A DNA stretch of 64,000 bases. Origin: DASXZH01 sp963829965 (lineage in GTDB: Bacteria > Armatimonadota > Fimbriimonadia > Fimbriimonadales > Fimbriimonadaceae). A program made the translations under genes and the position numbers. The DNA is taken from the NCBI GenBank assembly GCA_963829965.1, contig CAWHLK010000027.1:186001-250000 (forward strand), in the 5' to 3' direction. Under the pieces are notes generated by a model that searched no databases, was not told the origin of the DNA, and saw only the letters and a list, made by a program, of their open reading frames with translations. Shown in pieces: positions 34,514-43,748 of this stretch. How positions within the stretch are numbered: position 1 is the first letter of the stretch; the number at the start of each line of letters is the position of its first letter.

Positions 34514-35489
34514 GGTCGTAAAGAACCGCCTTGCCTGGATTGTCACTTGGCCAGACTATTACCATGCTTCCCGCTTGGGCCAAGGCCTCGGGCTGAGCTA
34601 CCTGGAGTTCGGCCGACGTATCGAGGTTTTGAACCCAATCCGCGTTTGCGGTTTCCAATTTTAGAATCACCGGAGCTTCGGATGAAATCAAAGACGCGTT
34701 GCCGACAAATTCCCGTAGGGGGCGACTCGCGCCGTTGTCCACATCGAGCCTCGCGAGTATCTTAGAGTCGTAGGTCGTCCGGTTTTCGATAAGGGCAAGT
34801 TGCGGTCCAAGGCGCCACGTAAAGACTAAGTTTTGTCCGCAATCCTTGAACGTAAACTTGTTAGCAGGGAGATCGTAAGAAGCAATACCCCAGGTTTTGT
34901 CGACCTTGCTCTCCACCACCCGAAGGTAGCCGGGATCACTGAACAAGAGGTCGTCCACCTTGTGGTTGGATGTTGAGAGCCCCTCGAACTTGCCTAGCAA
35001 TTTGGCCTGCATATCGTCATTGGCCAAATCAACTTGAACAAGGGCTTCCAGCCAAGGCACACCATATTTGTCGTCCCACCGGGCAAGGAAATAGACCTTG
35101 TCCACGATTCTCTTCGACCCCGATATCGCGTCCGCGTTTTTTGAGCGTGTCCCCTGAGAAATGAGCTCGCGATTGGCGATGATGTCATCGCGCGAAAACA
35201 GCTTGGGCGTTAGGCTGATGTCCGGCAGGCGGGTTGTGCGCGTGCGGGAGCCCTTTCGAATCGTCAAACCGCGCGAATCCCAAACCGCAAAGTTCTCGTC
35301 TTTTCGATACTCGATACGGCTGGGCTGGGTTTTTCCCGAAATCGCAGGGACCCGCAAAGTCTTGCCGCCATCGCGGATAATGAAAGTTCCGCCGGTATAG
35401 CGCAGGCTCGGCGGGGTTTGGGCGACGGCACTGGAGCTCCAGCAGAGCAAGCCAGCCACACACAAGACCGGACAAAGCTTAAGATGCAC
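34389..35489 (-). CDS. secreted hypothetical protein with propeller-like repeats
   Basis: 366 residues from GTG 35489, which begins a signal peptide (LKLCPVLCVAGLLCWSSSAVAQ). The frame is open up to 35624, but that extension is not signal-like. The mature part is beta-rich with blade-like units (GIASYDLPANKFTFKDCGQN, LALIENRTTYDSKILARLDVD), suggesting a propeller. The C-terminal tail is basic (RSRTRTKRRAQPEDHP). It overlaps the oxidoreductase by 125 bp at the 3' end, and its start codon overlaps the start of the gene at 35484 by 6 bp. No family recognised. Confidence 0.6.
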   Translation of the reverse strand: MHLKLCPVLCVAGLLCWSSSAVAQTPPSLRYTGGTFIIRDGGKTLRVPAISGKTQPSRIEYRKDENFAVWDSRGLTIRKGSRTRTTRLPDISLTPKLFSRDDIIANRELISQGTRSKNADAISGSKRIVDKVYFLARWDDKYGVPWLEALVQVDLANDDMQAKLLGKFEGLSTSNHKVDDLLFSDPGYLRVVESKVDKTWGIASYDLPANKFTFKDCGQNLVFTWRLGPQLALIENRTTYDSKILARLDVDNGASRPLREFVGNASLISSEAPVILKLETANADWVQNLDTSAELQVAQPEALAQAGSMVIVWPSDNPGKAVLYDPSRWTRLATAAAENSPQPAGQASRSRTRTKRRAQPEDHPNP

Positions 35490-35699
35490 TGTAGAGATTG
35501 TAGTCGTTTTGACCCCGAAATCGGGAAGTGTAAGGACTTGAAAGTCAATCCGCTTTCGTGGGATGAGGCGGTGAACGTCGCCAACTTCATCGGCCTGAGG
35601 TCGATTTGCATGTTCAACGATCACCGCGAAAAGCTGATCCTGTCAAGAACGCCGCCGGACCGTTATCCGCGGGCCAATGGCCGTCAGCCTAAGATCTAG
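35484..35699 (+). CDS. small Cys-motif hypothetical protein
   Basis: 71 residues from ATG 35484. The N-terminus MHCRDCSRFDPEIGKCKDL has CxxC plus a third Cys, with a fourth Cys in SICMFND, a likely zinc site. The rest is charged. This looks like a conserved small protein of unknown function; the Cys spacing resembles small Fe-S or Zn proteins. It is divergent from the secreted protein gene, with the two start codons on the same hexamer ATGCAC. Its end overlaps the transketolase stop by 4 bp. Confidence 0.62.
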   Translation: MHCRDCSRFDPEIGKCKDLKVNPLSWDEAVNVANFIGLRSICMFNDHREKLILSRTPPDRYPRANGRQPKI

Positions 35700-37690
35700 C
35701 TGCTCAGCAGCTCGGTTGCCACTTCGACGACGTGATCCGGTGTAAAGCCAAACTTCTCCATGAGCAAGGGCCCGGGCGCGGACGCGCCGAAATGGTCGAT
35801 CCCGACATGCCTCTGCGCGTAGCGGTCCCAACCAAGAGTTGCACCGGCCTCAATCGAGACCGTCGGAATGTCCTTCGGTAAAACGCTCGCGCGGTAGGAC
35901 TCCGGCTGCTTTTCAAAGAGGAGCCAACTTGGCATGCTGACCACTCTGGTTGGCACACCTTGCGCCTCAAGCTTCGATTTTGCCTCCACCGCCACGCTTA
36001 CCTCGCTGCCGGTTGCCACGAGCACGCACTTCGGCGTTGCGGATGCCTCTTGCAAGATGTAAGCGCCTTTTTCTGCCGGATGGTTTTTCACGTCGTCCGG
36101 CGTAAGAGGCGGCAATCCTTGCCTCGTTAAAACCAGAAGAGTGGGGGTATGGGTGGATTCAACGGCGACCTTCCATCCCGCTGCGGTTTCGTTTCCGTCC
36201 GCCGGACGGAAAACGTTCATGTTCGGAATGGCGCGAAGCGCCATCAAATGCTCGATGGGCTGGTGGGTGGGGCCATCTTCTCCCAAGCCGATGGAATCGT
36301 GGGTAAAAACGAAAATGGAGGGGATCTCCATAATCGCCGAGAGTCTGAGTGAACCGCGGCAATAGTCGCTGAACACCAGAAACGTGCCGCTATAAGCTTT
36401 GCAGGCGCCGTGAAGGGTGATGCCGTTGGTTGCGGCAATCATCGCATGCTCGCGGACGCCGTAGGCCATTGTTCGCCCGCCAGGGTTGGCGGGCTGGAAC
36501 TGGCCGGGGCCGGTAATGTTGGTGATGTTGCTTCCGCTAAGATCGGCGCTGCCGGCAATCATGGTCGGCAGTTTGGGGGCAATCGCGTTGATCACCTTGC
36601 CGCTCGCCGCACGTGTGGCGATTTTGTCGGCGCAAGTTGGCAGAGCATCGATCCAATCTTTCCCAAAATCACCCGAAATCAACGCCTTGAGTTGAGCGGC
36701 TTCTTCGGGAAACTCGGCCGCATAGGCCTCAAATTTCTTGTCCCACTTGTCCTCCAAATCGGCGCCCTGGTCGACGGCCTCGCGGAAAACCTTAAGGGCA
36801 TCGCTAGGAACATAAAACGTTGGGGATAAAGGAATACCGAGGAACTCTTTGGCGAGTTTCAACTCTTCAGGCCCAAGCGGTTCGCCATGAGCTTTGTGGG
36901 TGTTCTGCTTGCCCGGGCTGCCGTAGCCGATGATCGTTTCCGCGGAAATCAGAGTGGGCTGTCCCTTGTGCATCTTGGCGAGGATGAGCGCGTCGTCGAC
37001 TTCCTTGACATCCATCCCGTCCACTTCGATGACGTGCCAATTCAAGGCCCGGAAGCGGGCAACCACGTCTTCGGTAAAGGTGTCGCAGGTTGGGCCGTCC
37101 AGCGAAATGTGGTTGTTGTCGTAAAGGAAAATGAGTTTGTCCAGTTCCAAGTGGCCGGCAAGCGAAGCAGCCTCATTGGCAATGCCCTCCATCAAATCCC
37201 CGTCTGAGCAGATACCGAAAGTGTAATGGTCGATGATGTCATGGCCGGGCCGGTTGAACATATTAGCGAGATACTTCTCGGCGATCGCAAATCCAACGCT
37301 AGTCGAGAAGCCTTGGCCAAGCGGGCCTGTCGCCATTTCCACACCTGCAGTGTGCGTATTCTCCGGATGCCCCGGCGTCTTACTTCCCCACTGCCGAAAC
37401 TGCTTCAGGTCATTCAGCGACAGGTCGTATCCCGTTAGGAACAGCAACGAGTAAAGCAGAGCTGATCCGTGCCCGGCGGACAGAATAAACCGGTCCCGGT
37501 TGAACCAATGCGGGTTCTTCGGGTTGTGGCGAAGGTGCCGGGTCCACATGGTGTACGCCATAGGCGCGGCGCCCATCGGAAGCCCCGGATGGCCACTATT
37601 TGCCTGCTCTACGGCGTCCATGGATAGGCCACGAATCGTGTTAATGCAAATCGTATCGATGTCTAAGGCTATTTGGCTCACTTTTATCAA
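35696..37690 (-). CDS. tkt: transketolase
   Basis: 664 residues, full length. Thiamine-diphosphate enzyme of the non-oxidative pentose phosphate pathway. Visible: DAVEQANSGHPGLPMGAAPMAY, SAGHGSALLYSLLFL, ATGPLGQGFSTSVG, the ThDP motif GDGDLMEGIANEAASLAGH...NN (here SDGDLMEG with DNNHISLDG), and in the pyrimidine domain HDSIGLGEDGPTHQPIEHL (catalytic His/Glu). Key residues appear intact. Located downstream of the convergent small Cys protein. Promoter region not obvious. Confidence 0.95.
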   Translation of the reverse strand: MIKVSQIALDIDTICINTIRGLSMDAVEQANSGHPGLPMGAAPMAYTMWTRHLRHNPKNPHWFNRDRFILSAGHGSALLYSLLFLTGYDLSLNDLKQFRQWGSKTPGHPENTHTAGVEMATGPLGQGFSTSVGFAIAEKYLANMFNRPGHDIIDHYTFGICSDGDLMEGIANEAASLAGHLELDKLIFLYDNNHISLDGPTCDTFTEDVVARFRALNWHVIEVDGMDVKEVDDALILAKMHKGQPTLISAETIIGYGSPGKQNTHKAHGEPLGPEELKLAKEFLGIPLSPTFYVPSDALKVFREAVDQGADLEDKWDKKFEAYAAEFPEEAAQLKALISGDFGKDWIDALPTCADKIATRAASGKVINAIAPKLPTMIAGSADLSGSNITNITGPGQFQPANPGGRTMAYGVREHAMIAATNGITLHGACKAYSGTFLVFSDYCRGSLRLSAIMEIPSIFVFTHDSIGLGEDGPTHQPIEHLMALRAIPNMNVFRPADGNETAAGWKVAVESTHTPTLLVLTRQGLPPLTPDDVKNHPAEKGAYILQEASATPKCVLVATGSEVSVAVEAKSKLEAQGVPTRVVSMPSWLLFEKQPESYRASVLPKDIPTVSIEAGATLGWDRYAQRHVGIDHFGASAPGPLLMEKFGFTPDHVVEVATELLSS

Positions 37691-37837
37691 TCCTACCCCT
37701 GCACAACGAATGGGGTTGCCTTGCGGTGAAGGATTCTTCCTGCCTTAACCTCCCAATGTAGGCGCAAAACATTATGCTTTCCTACGCCAACCACAAAAAG
37801 GTTGATGTATCCGCCGCAAGCGGGTAACGTTGTTCGA

Positions 37838-38321
37838 ATGGATGCTCGTGTCGCCGAACTGATGGACGTTTTTCGCAAGAACTACCTGGTGTCAGGAACT
37901 TCCCGATGTCGCGGTCGATGAGATCGCCGAACTCGCCAAGTTTCGCGCTGCTATCGCGGGCGAAACTCTCATTGAGAAGGGGGACAAAAGCGCGGACCTT
38001 TATGTGATCCTCGATGGACGCGTCAACCTCTACGGCCCGGACGGGGACAAGATCGTGGAAATCGGGCCTCCGAGCCTTCTCGGCGAGATCGCGCTGGTCG
38101 ACAACCTGGAAAGAACCATCACCGCAGTCGCGGTAGGGCTTGTAAAGTGCGCGGTTTTACCCGGCAACGAACTGAGACGATACATGAGCAGTAAGAAGGA
38201 CTACGGTTTCATCATGCTCTCGAACCTTGCGCGGGTCCTCAGCATGCGGCTAAGGAACACGAACGTTCAGCTGCTGAACTTCATGGAGAAATCCCAGGAT
38301 GGCTGGAAGCACGTCACTTAA
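37838..38321 (+). CDS. cyclic nucleotide-binding domain protein, frameshifted
   Basis: About 160 residues after correction. The first frame (ATG 37838) gives MDARVAELMDVFRKNYLV; an extra T at 37892 breaks it. The next frame continues as QELPDVAVDEIAELAKFR and LIEKGDKSADLYVILDGRV, then a phosphate-binding-cassette-like LLGEIALVDNLERTITAVAV. The cassette has GEIAL but lacks the Arg of a classical RxA cAMP site (ERTITA), so ligand identity is uncertain. There is no DNA-binding domain, so it is a stand-alone cNMP sensor. A class III cyclase lies 8 kb away. Confidence 0.72.
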
Positions 38322-39592
38322 CGCTTTTGAATCACGATTGCAACCGTGTTCGCCTCGATCATTTGCCCCGGGCGTATCGCGATTCTTGTCACCACGCCAT
38401 CTTCCGGCGCATAGATGCAAGCGCCAATGAATTTCTTGTTCACCGTTTGTAGCTGGTTCTCCGCCTGGGAGATTTTCTGCGCCTCCAACTCCGGCGGCAA
38501 AAACTCCACGTGCAAGGGCGTGGGTGGAGCAGCAGGCGCCGCGGGAGCAGTTGGAACCTTGATAATCTTAAACTGGCCCATCGGTCTGGCAGGAGCCAAC
38601 GCGGGCGGCGGAGTCGGAGAGGTCTTGACTGCTGCGATCCGTGCTGCGGCCTTACGCGCGTCATCCGCGGCAGCCTGCGCCTTCTTCAAATCGTCCTGAT
38701 CGGCGACGATCTGCTTGGCGGTCGAGTTTATTTGATTCTGTGTTTCGCCGAGCGTTGCCTCGTCCGCCGCGGCATGCACTCTCGCTGCCTCCAACTGGCC
38801 CTCCGCCTGTTGTGCGTAGCCCTGAGACCTTGAAGCCTCACGCGCGCTGATGACTCCCTCGGCCAAAAGGGTCGCGCTCTTGTCGCTCTCTGCCTTGGTC
38901 CTTGCCGCAACCGCGGTTAGTGAGTTGACAAGGTCTTGGCCGGAAGTGGCTGCGTCCTGTTCCGCGGTGAAACTCTTTTGCAGGTCCGCCACCGCATCCT
39001 GCTCGGCCTTAATCTTGGTTTGAATATCCTTGACCTTTGAATCGAGTTGATCAACCTGCAGTCCTGGCAATGGCGATGTTGGGACGTCGGCGGGTTTTGA
39101 AACCTGGGGAGGCGTTCTTGTCGGAAACGGAATGTTATTTGTTCGAACCGTCGGCAAGCGGCCCGGGAGCTTTCCCACGGGAACCATCTTAACGTCAAAC
39201 GGTCCGCTCATTCCGGGAGGGGAAGGCAGTGCGTTGGCAACCGCCTGGTTTCCTTGAGCATCTCCCGCAACCGCATTCCACACGCTTTGTTCGGCGGCTT
39301 CCCGCTCGGCTTCCACCTGGCTGAAATCCATAACGGCGAGGAGCTCGCCTTTACGAACCTGATCGCCGGATTTCACGAGAATCTGAGCCACCATGCCCGG
39401 CGCGGTACTCAACGCGGAGGCATACGTATAAACCGGAACGGTCACTTTTTTCTTCCGGAATCCCCGATAGCCAAATCCCGCTGCCACCAAAAGGCCTAGG
39501 AAAACCACCACAATTGCTGCCTGGCGCGTGCGCGAGCGAGCAATCGCGGCCTGCGCATGGCTTTTCTGTGGTTGATCAATCGGCAAATTCAT
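38318..39592 (-). CDS. HlyD/RND-type membrane fusion (periplasmic adaptor) protein
   Basis: 424 residues from ATG 39592 (AAGAGA upstream; longer frame to 39745 is unlikely). A cytoplasmic N-terminus, one membrane helix (QAAIVVVFLGLLVAAGFGY), a lipoyl-like half-motif (PGMVAQILVKSGDQVRKGELLAVMD), a long alpha-helical hairpin (about 160-330, rich in Ala, Glu, Gln, Asp), a Pro/Ala-rich insertion, and the returning lipoyl half (IYAPEDGVVTRIAIRPGQMIEANTV). Such adaptors link inner-membrane pumps to outer-membrane channels. No pump or outer-membrane factor gene is adjacent. Confidence 0.82.
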   Translation of the reverse strand: MNLPIDQPQKSHAQAAIARSRTRQAAIVVVFLGLLVAAGFGYRGFRKKKVTVPVYTYASALSTAPGMVAQILVKSGDQVRKGELLAVMDFSQVEAEREAAEQSVWNAVAGDAQGNQAVANALPSPPGMSGPFDVKMVPVGKLPGRLPTVRTNNIPFPTRTPPQVSKPADVPTSPLPGLQVDQLDSKVKDIQTKIKAEQDAVADLQKSFTAEQDAATSGQDLVNSLTAVAARTKAESDKSATLLAEGVISAREASRSQGYAQQAEGQLEAARVHAAADEATLGETQNQINSTAKQIVADQDDLKKAQAAADDARKAAARIAAVKTSPTPPPALAPARPMGQFKIIKVPTAPAAPAAPPTPLHVEFLPPELEAQKISQAENQLQTVNKKFIGACIYAPEDGVVTRIAIRPGQMIEANTVAIVIQKR

Positions 39593-39664
39593 TCTCTTAC
39601 TTGTATTACGAACTGCAATTCTATTTTGGCAGAGACGCTCAAACCATCCTGGTAATCTGGACCT

Positions 39665-40021
39665 ATGACTTGGCTGAAGGTTATCATCATTCTCTATGCC
39701 ATTTTGAACATCGGCGGCGGCATTGAGGGATTTATTGCCAAGCACAGCATTCCCAGCATTGCCGCGGGAAGCTTTTTTGGCGTGTTGCTCCTGGTTGGCG
39801 TGTTCCTGGCGGGAAGCAATTCGAAGGTCGGATATGGGATTTGCGCAGTGGTTGTGCTCGCCAACTTGGGGTTCTTTGTTCAGGGCTTGACGAAGGGCAA
39901 AGGCCTCTGGCCCGCCGGCGTGATGGTTATCGCCTCCGTGTTAACTTTGGGATGTTTGCTGGCCGCCCATTTCATGAACAAGGCGCCGGCTTCCGGCGGA
40001 TCGCAATCTCAGGCAGAATAA
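39665..40021 (+). CDS. TMEM14-like small membrane protein
   Basis: 118 residues with four predicted helices. The pattern NIGGGIEGFIAKHSIPSIAAGSFFGVLLL and the GYGICAVVVL segment resemble the TMEM14/UPF0136 family of four-helix membrane proteins found in bacteria and eukaryotes, with unclear function. It is divergent from the adaptor gene (73 bp between starts) and its stop nearly abuts the ygfZ stop. Confidence 0.68.
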   Translation: MTWLKVIIILYAILNIGGGIEGFIAKHSIPSIAAGSFFGVLLLVGVFLAGSNSKVGYGICAVVVLANLGFFVQGLTKGKGLWPAGVMVIASVLTLGCLLAAHFMNKAPASGGSQSQAE

Positions 40022-40022
40022 T

Positions 40023-41006
40023 CTACGCGTAGCGCATGATGGGCATTGGGATGACTTCCCCGCCGAACGTGCCGTTACGGCCGTGAACCGTAACCTCCAA
40101 ACCATCGACAGCGGCTTCGTTCTTCATCATTGCGCCCGCGATATAGCCGTACTTGGGCGAATCGACCACGGTGGTTATCACTCCCGCATCCTCGCGCGTC
40201 GAAACGGAAACCGTATCGCCCGGCTCGGCCGGGCCTTCAATAGCCAATCCAACCCAGGTCTTATTGGTGTGGCCGCGGCTGTGTATCCTCATCAGAACTT
40301 CCTGCCCGGTGTAGCAGCCTTTGTTGTAGCTCACGTACCGGGTTTCGAAATCGGGTCCAAGCTCCGGCGGCAAAGTTCGCTCGTTGGCGTCCTTCCCATA
40401 TGCTGGGATTCCCGCCTCCAACCGGGCGATTTCTAGTGCGCCATCCACAACCCTTTCAGCAGTTTTCAGCAGCTTCTTGCGGAGCGGACCGTTGCTGGGA
40501 GTCAGCACATCCCATCCGCCGAGGCCGGTCCGGTTGTAGCGAAATAGAAAGGCGTCCCCCTCGGCCGCAACATCCATCGTTGGCGTGTCGCACAGATCGC
40601 CAAGGCGCCTGGAAGCATCCGGACCTTGAATCGAATGCCATGCAAACCGGTCCGTGATCTCCTCGCAAGTCACATGCTCCATGATCACCATGGTTTCCAC
40701 GCGCTCCGCGAAAGCAGGGGCGCAGATCTTTGGAGTCACGATCAAGTACCGCTCATCCAGCATGAAAACGGTGCACGGAGCGAGAAGCTGGCCGGTAGGA
40801 GCGCAAATACAAAAGGAAAGCGAGCCGCCGGGCCGAAGATGCTTAAAATCGTTGGTGGCCTGCCCTTGCATCCAGGCTTTGCGGTCCTCGCCCGTCATTT
40901 CAAACAGCGCGAAGTCGTTGACCGCGAAAACCCCGCAGGACTCGCGAAGCAACGTGTATCCCTTAGTTATGTCGGCAGTGGTTTGGCCAGTGAGGGTGTC
41001 AGACAA
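40023..41006 (-). CDS. ygfZ: folate-binding protein YgfZ (GcvT paralogue)
   Basis: 327 residues. The diagnostic YgfZ motif K-G-C-Y-x-G-Q-E is present as NKGCYTGQEVLMR. The upstream region has the GcvT-fold strands (FALFEMTGEDRKAWMQGQATNDF) and the C-terminal GcvT_C barrel follows. YgfZ uses tetrahydrofolate to help build or repair Fe-S clusters in certain enzymes, including MiaB-type. Start is TTG 41006. Divergent from the DUF2993-like gene, with 87 bp between starts. Confidence 0.9.
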   Translation of the reverse strand: MSDTLTGQTTADITKGYTLLRESCGVFAVNDFALFEMTGEDRKAWMQGQATNDFKHLRPGGSLSFCICAPTGQLLAPCTVFMLDERYLIVTPKICAPAFAERVETMVIMEHVTCEEITDRFAWHSIQGPDASRRLGDLCDTPTMDVAAEGDAFLFRYNRTGLGGWDVLTPSNGPLRKKLLKTAERVVDGALEIARLEAGIPAYGKDANERTLPPELGPDFETRYVSYNKGCYTGQEVLMRIHSRGHTNKTWVGLAIEGPAEPGDTVSVSTREDAGVITTVVDSPKYGYIAGAMMKNEAAVDGLEVTVHGRNGTFGGEVIPMPIMRYA

Positions 41007-41093
41007 TTCAGGTCACCTTTTTGGTCAGAATGGTAATGTGAACGACCGGTCCAAGACTGTCTACGAAGGAACGTCAAGTGCGGTGCCTACAAG

Positions 41094-41897
41094 TTGATTT
41101 TCGGCTACTTGCTCGCTGGACTTGGACTACTTTTTGGGCTCGGCGGAATTGGCTCAAGCTATTTTGAGCGAAGGGCGGCAAACGATATCCGGCATTCCTT
41201 GAAAGGCGAACATGTTCGCGTGCAGATTGAAACACGGGCCGTCGGCTTGAATGAGTTAGGCGGGCATTTCAAAAGGGTGACGATCGAGGCGGCCGATTTC
41301 TCAACCGTGGGATTGCCTCTCTTTACCGAACCCCAGCTTCCCAAGTCCGGCAAGATCGACGATCTTCGAATTGTTTTACATAATTTCAACCTCAGAAACT
41401 TGCATATTAGGGAGCTCTCATCGGACATTCCCGATTGCCGTTACGACTTTGGACTCGCGGTCCACAAGAATAGGATCAGACTCAGCGAAAGCGGAGTTGG
41501 TACCGGCTCGGTGGTTATCGAGGAAGGCGATTTGCAGAGGTTTATTCTCACAAAGTATCCTTCAATCAAGACCGTTCATGTCAGAATCGCGGATGGCAAG
41601 GTCCACGTTTGGGGGTATGGCGAGTTCATCGTCATTCGAACAAACTTCGATGTGGTGGCGAGCATTGTGGCTCCAGGGGGAGACAAGCTGGCGCTTGCCG
41701 ATGCAGCGATCATGTTCGACGGCAATCCCGCCGATGAGGGCTCCAGGGCGGCACTTTTGCAGGTCCTAAATCCGGTGGTTGATCTTGACCGCGACCTTGC
41801 GCTTTACGATGCGATCTCGGTTTCGAAGATCGAGATGGAGAAGGGAGAGCTAATAGCCTATGGCTCTACAAAGATTCCGAATCAGCCTTCGGGCTAA
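41094..41897 (+). CDS. DUF2993/LmeA-like lipid-binding protein
   Basis: 267 residues. An N-terminal membrane anchor or signal (YLLAGLGLLFGLGGIGSSYF) is followed by a domain with the LmeA/DUF2993 pattern: GGHFKRVTIEAADFS, KIDDLRIVLHNFNL, VVIEEGDLQRFIL (the EEDLxRFL motif is well conserved), and late KIEMEKGELIAYGS. LmeA proteins of actinobacteria bind phospholipid in the cell envelope. The start is TTG with a weak ribosome-binding site, so the exact N-terminus is uncertain. Next gene 29 bp downstream. Confidence 0.72.
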   Translation: MIFGYLLAGLGLLFGLGGIGSSYFERRAANDIRHSLKGEHVRVQIETRAVGLNELGGHFKRVTIEAADFSTVGLPLFTEPQLPKSGKIDDLRIVLHNFNLRNLHIRELSSDIPDCRYDFGLAVHKNRIRLSESGVGTGSVVIEEGDLQRFILTKYPSIKTVHVRIADGKVHVWGYGEFIVIRTNFDVVASIVAPGGDKLALADAAIMFDGNPADEGSRAALLQVLNPVVDLDRDLALYDAISVSKIEMEKGELIAYGSTKIPNQPSG

Positions 41898-41926
41898 GAA
41901 ACGGCACAAAAGCTGTTATAGAATGT

Positions 41927-42675
41927 GTGCGCGCACCGCAAGCCAGCCCGGCAACGACGCAGGACCCCAATTTGCTTCCCAAAACCGACACTTCACCGGA
42001 TATGACCGTCATTGTGCCGGCCCTTAATGAGGAGGCCACGATTGTCGAGGTCGTGGAAAGGCTGCTGAAGCTCGATCTTGTCACCCAGATCATCGTGGTG
42101 GACGATGGGAGTACTGACAAAACGAACGAGAGAGTTCGGGCTTTCGGGGATAAGATCACGGTGCTCACCAACCCCGAGCCCGGTGGAAAGGAGCCGCGAT
42201 CCGCAAAGCGCTGCCTTACGCGTTGGGCAAAGTAGTAATCGTCCAGGACGCCGATCTCGAATATTTTCCCGAGGAGATCCCCAAGCTGGTCCTACCTATC
42301 CTGGACGGGACGGCCAAAGCCGTTTATGGAACAAGGTTTGCCAACGGCCTCCCAAAAGGCATGGCCCTGCCGAACAAAATCGTGAACAAACTGCTGGCGT
42401 GGTCTGTGCTTATTTTGTTTGGGAAAAAGCTCAGCGACGAGGCCACCTGCTATAAGGCTTTCGATCGGGAGCTGCTCAATCAAATGAACCTCATTTGCCA
42501 CCGGTTTGAGTTTTGTCCGGAAGTGACGGCGAAAGCGGTTCGGCTCAAAGCTCAAATTCTCGAAGTTCCCATCAACTACGTTCCCCGCTCTAAAGAGGCC
42601 GGAAAGAAGATTCGCTGGACAGACGCCCCCGAAGCTTTTTGGACGCTGCTGAGGCATCGCTTCAGCAAGTTCTAG
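41927..42675 (+). CDS. family 2 glycosyltransferase (dolichol-phosphate-mannose synthase-like), frameshifted
   Basis: A GT-A fold glycosyltransferase. The first frame reads MTVIVPALNEEATIVEVV, IIVVDDGSTDKTNE and NPEPGGK, then derails. The next frame from 42223 continues VVIVQDADLEYFPEEIPKLVLPI (the DAD metal site), AVYGTRFANG, CYKAFDREL and FEFCPEVTAKAVR. Restoring one G near 42190 (AAAGGAGCC instead of AAAGGGAGCC) joins them, with GAAIRKALPYALGK bridging. It lacks a C-terminal membrane domain. Typical substrates are NDP-sugar and polyprenyl phosphate. Same direction as, and 29 bp after, the DUF2993-like gene. Confidence 0.85.
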
Positions 42676-42693
42676 TTCTTCCCCCCGTTAGAA

Positions 42694-43737
42694 ATGCCGG
42701 GACTCCGGTCATACTCTAAGGAATGCCAACTGCCCCAGCGCAAGCTGGTTCCCTTCCTGCTCCCCATGAACCCACTTATAGGCCTCCTTCTGCTTCTACC
42801 GGCTCGGTCGCAGCCCTCTAACGTTTCGGTGCCCAAAATGGATAAAGCCGTGATCGGATATGTGCTCGACGAAGACCCCGCGTTGCCCATCGCGGATCTG
42901 GTCGATTTCACCAAACTCACGCACCTCGACATTGCCTTTGCCAATCCGATGGGCCTAGACGGAGAGCTGTCCGTTACGCCGCACACGAAGCAGCTGATCG
43001 AGCTGGCCCACCAAAACAAAGTGAAGGTTTCGATTTCCATCGGCGGTGGCCTTGCCTCGACCACGGATTCCGAGAGAAAACTCTACTTCGACTTGATTGG
43101 CGATGCCAAGCGAGCCGCTTTCGTGCAGCGGCTTGAGAGATATGTCGACGAGTACAAGCTGGACGGAATCGACGTTGATTTGGAAGGGCCTGCGATTGAC
43201 AAGGACTATGGCGCCTTTGTCAGCGACCTCGCTAAGGCGCTCAAGCCGAAAGGAAAGCTCCTGACTGCGGCCGTCTCAAGATGGTTTGGCGGCGAGCAGA
43301 TTCCGAACGAGACCCTCGGCCTGTTCGATTTTGTAAACATCATGGCCTATGATGCAACCGGTCCATGGGACCCCAGCCATGGCGGGCAGCATTCTTCCCT
43401 GGCCTATGCCAAAGAATGCACGGACTACTGGCTTGGGCGAGGGGTAGCCAAGGCAAAACTCGCCCTCGGGGTTCCGTTTTACGGATACGGATTCGGAAAT
43501 GCCTTTAACCAGGGGGGCTATACGTTCGCTGAAATCACTTCCAAGTATCCTGGCGCGGAATCCGCGGACCAAATCGGCGACACGATTTGGTACAACGGGA
43601 TCCCCACCATTCAGGCAAAGGTGAAGTACGCAGTAGACCAAGGGCTCGGCGGAGTCATGATCTGGTGTCTCAACCAGGATGGCAAGGGCAAGTTATCGCT
43701 GCTGTCAGCGATTCACGATGCCCTTGAATCCAAGTAA
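42694..43737 (+). CDS. secreted GH18-family glycosidase
   Basis: 347 residues. The GH18 active-site strand is KLDGIDVDLEG, with DxxDxDxE intact; Glu is the proton donor. SISIGGG (strand 3) and VNIMAYDATG (strand 6, Tyr-Asp) also fit, as does MIWCLNQD (C-terminal Trp). An N-terminal hydrophobic stretch (VPFLLPMNPLIGLLLLLPARS) is the signal peptide. The start could be 42694 or ATG 42766; the longer one keeps the Arg/Lys n-region. Members act on chitin or related beta-1,4-GlcNAc glycans. It follows the GT2 gene by 18 bp. Confidence 0.86.
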   Translation: MPGLRSYSKECQLPQRKLVPFLLPMNPLIGLLLLLPARSQPSNVSVPKMDKAVIGYVLDEDPALPIADLVDFTKLTHLDIAFANPMGLDGELSVTPHTKQLIELAHQNKVKVSISIGGGLASTTDSERKLYFDLIGDAKRAAFVQRLERYVDEYKLDGIDVDLEGPAIDKDYGAFVSDLAKALKPKGKLLTAAVSRWFGGEQIPNETLGLFDFVNIMAYDATGPWDPSHGGQHSSLAYAKECTDYWLGRGVAKAKLALGVPFYGYGFGNAFNQGGYTFAEITSKYPGAESADQIGDTIWYNGIPTIQAKVKYAVDQGLGGVMIWCLNQDGKGKLSLLSAIHDALESK

Positions 43738-43748
43738 CCAACTCGGGA

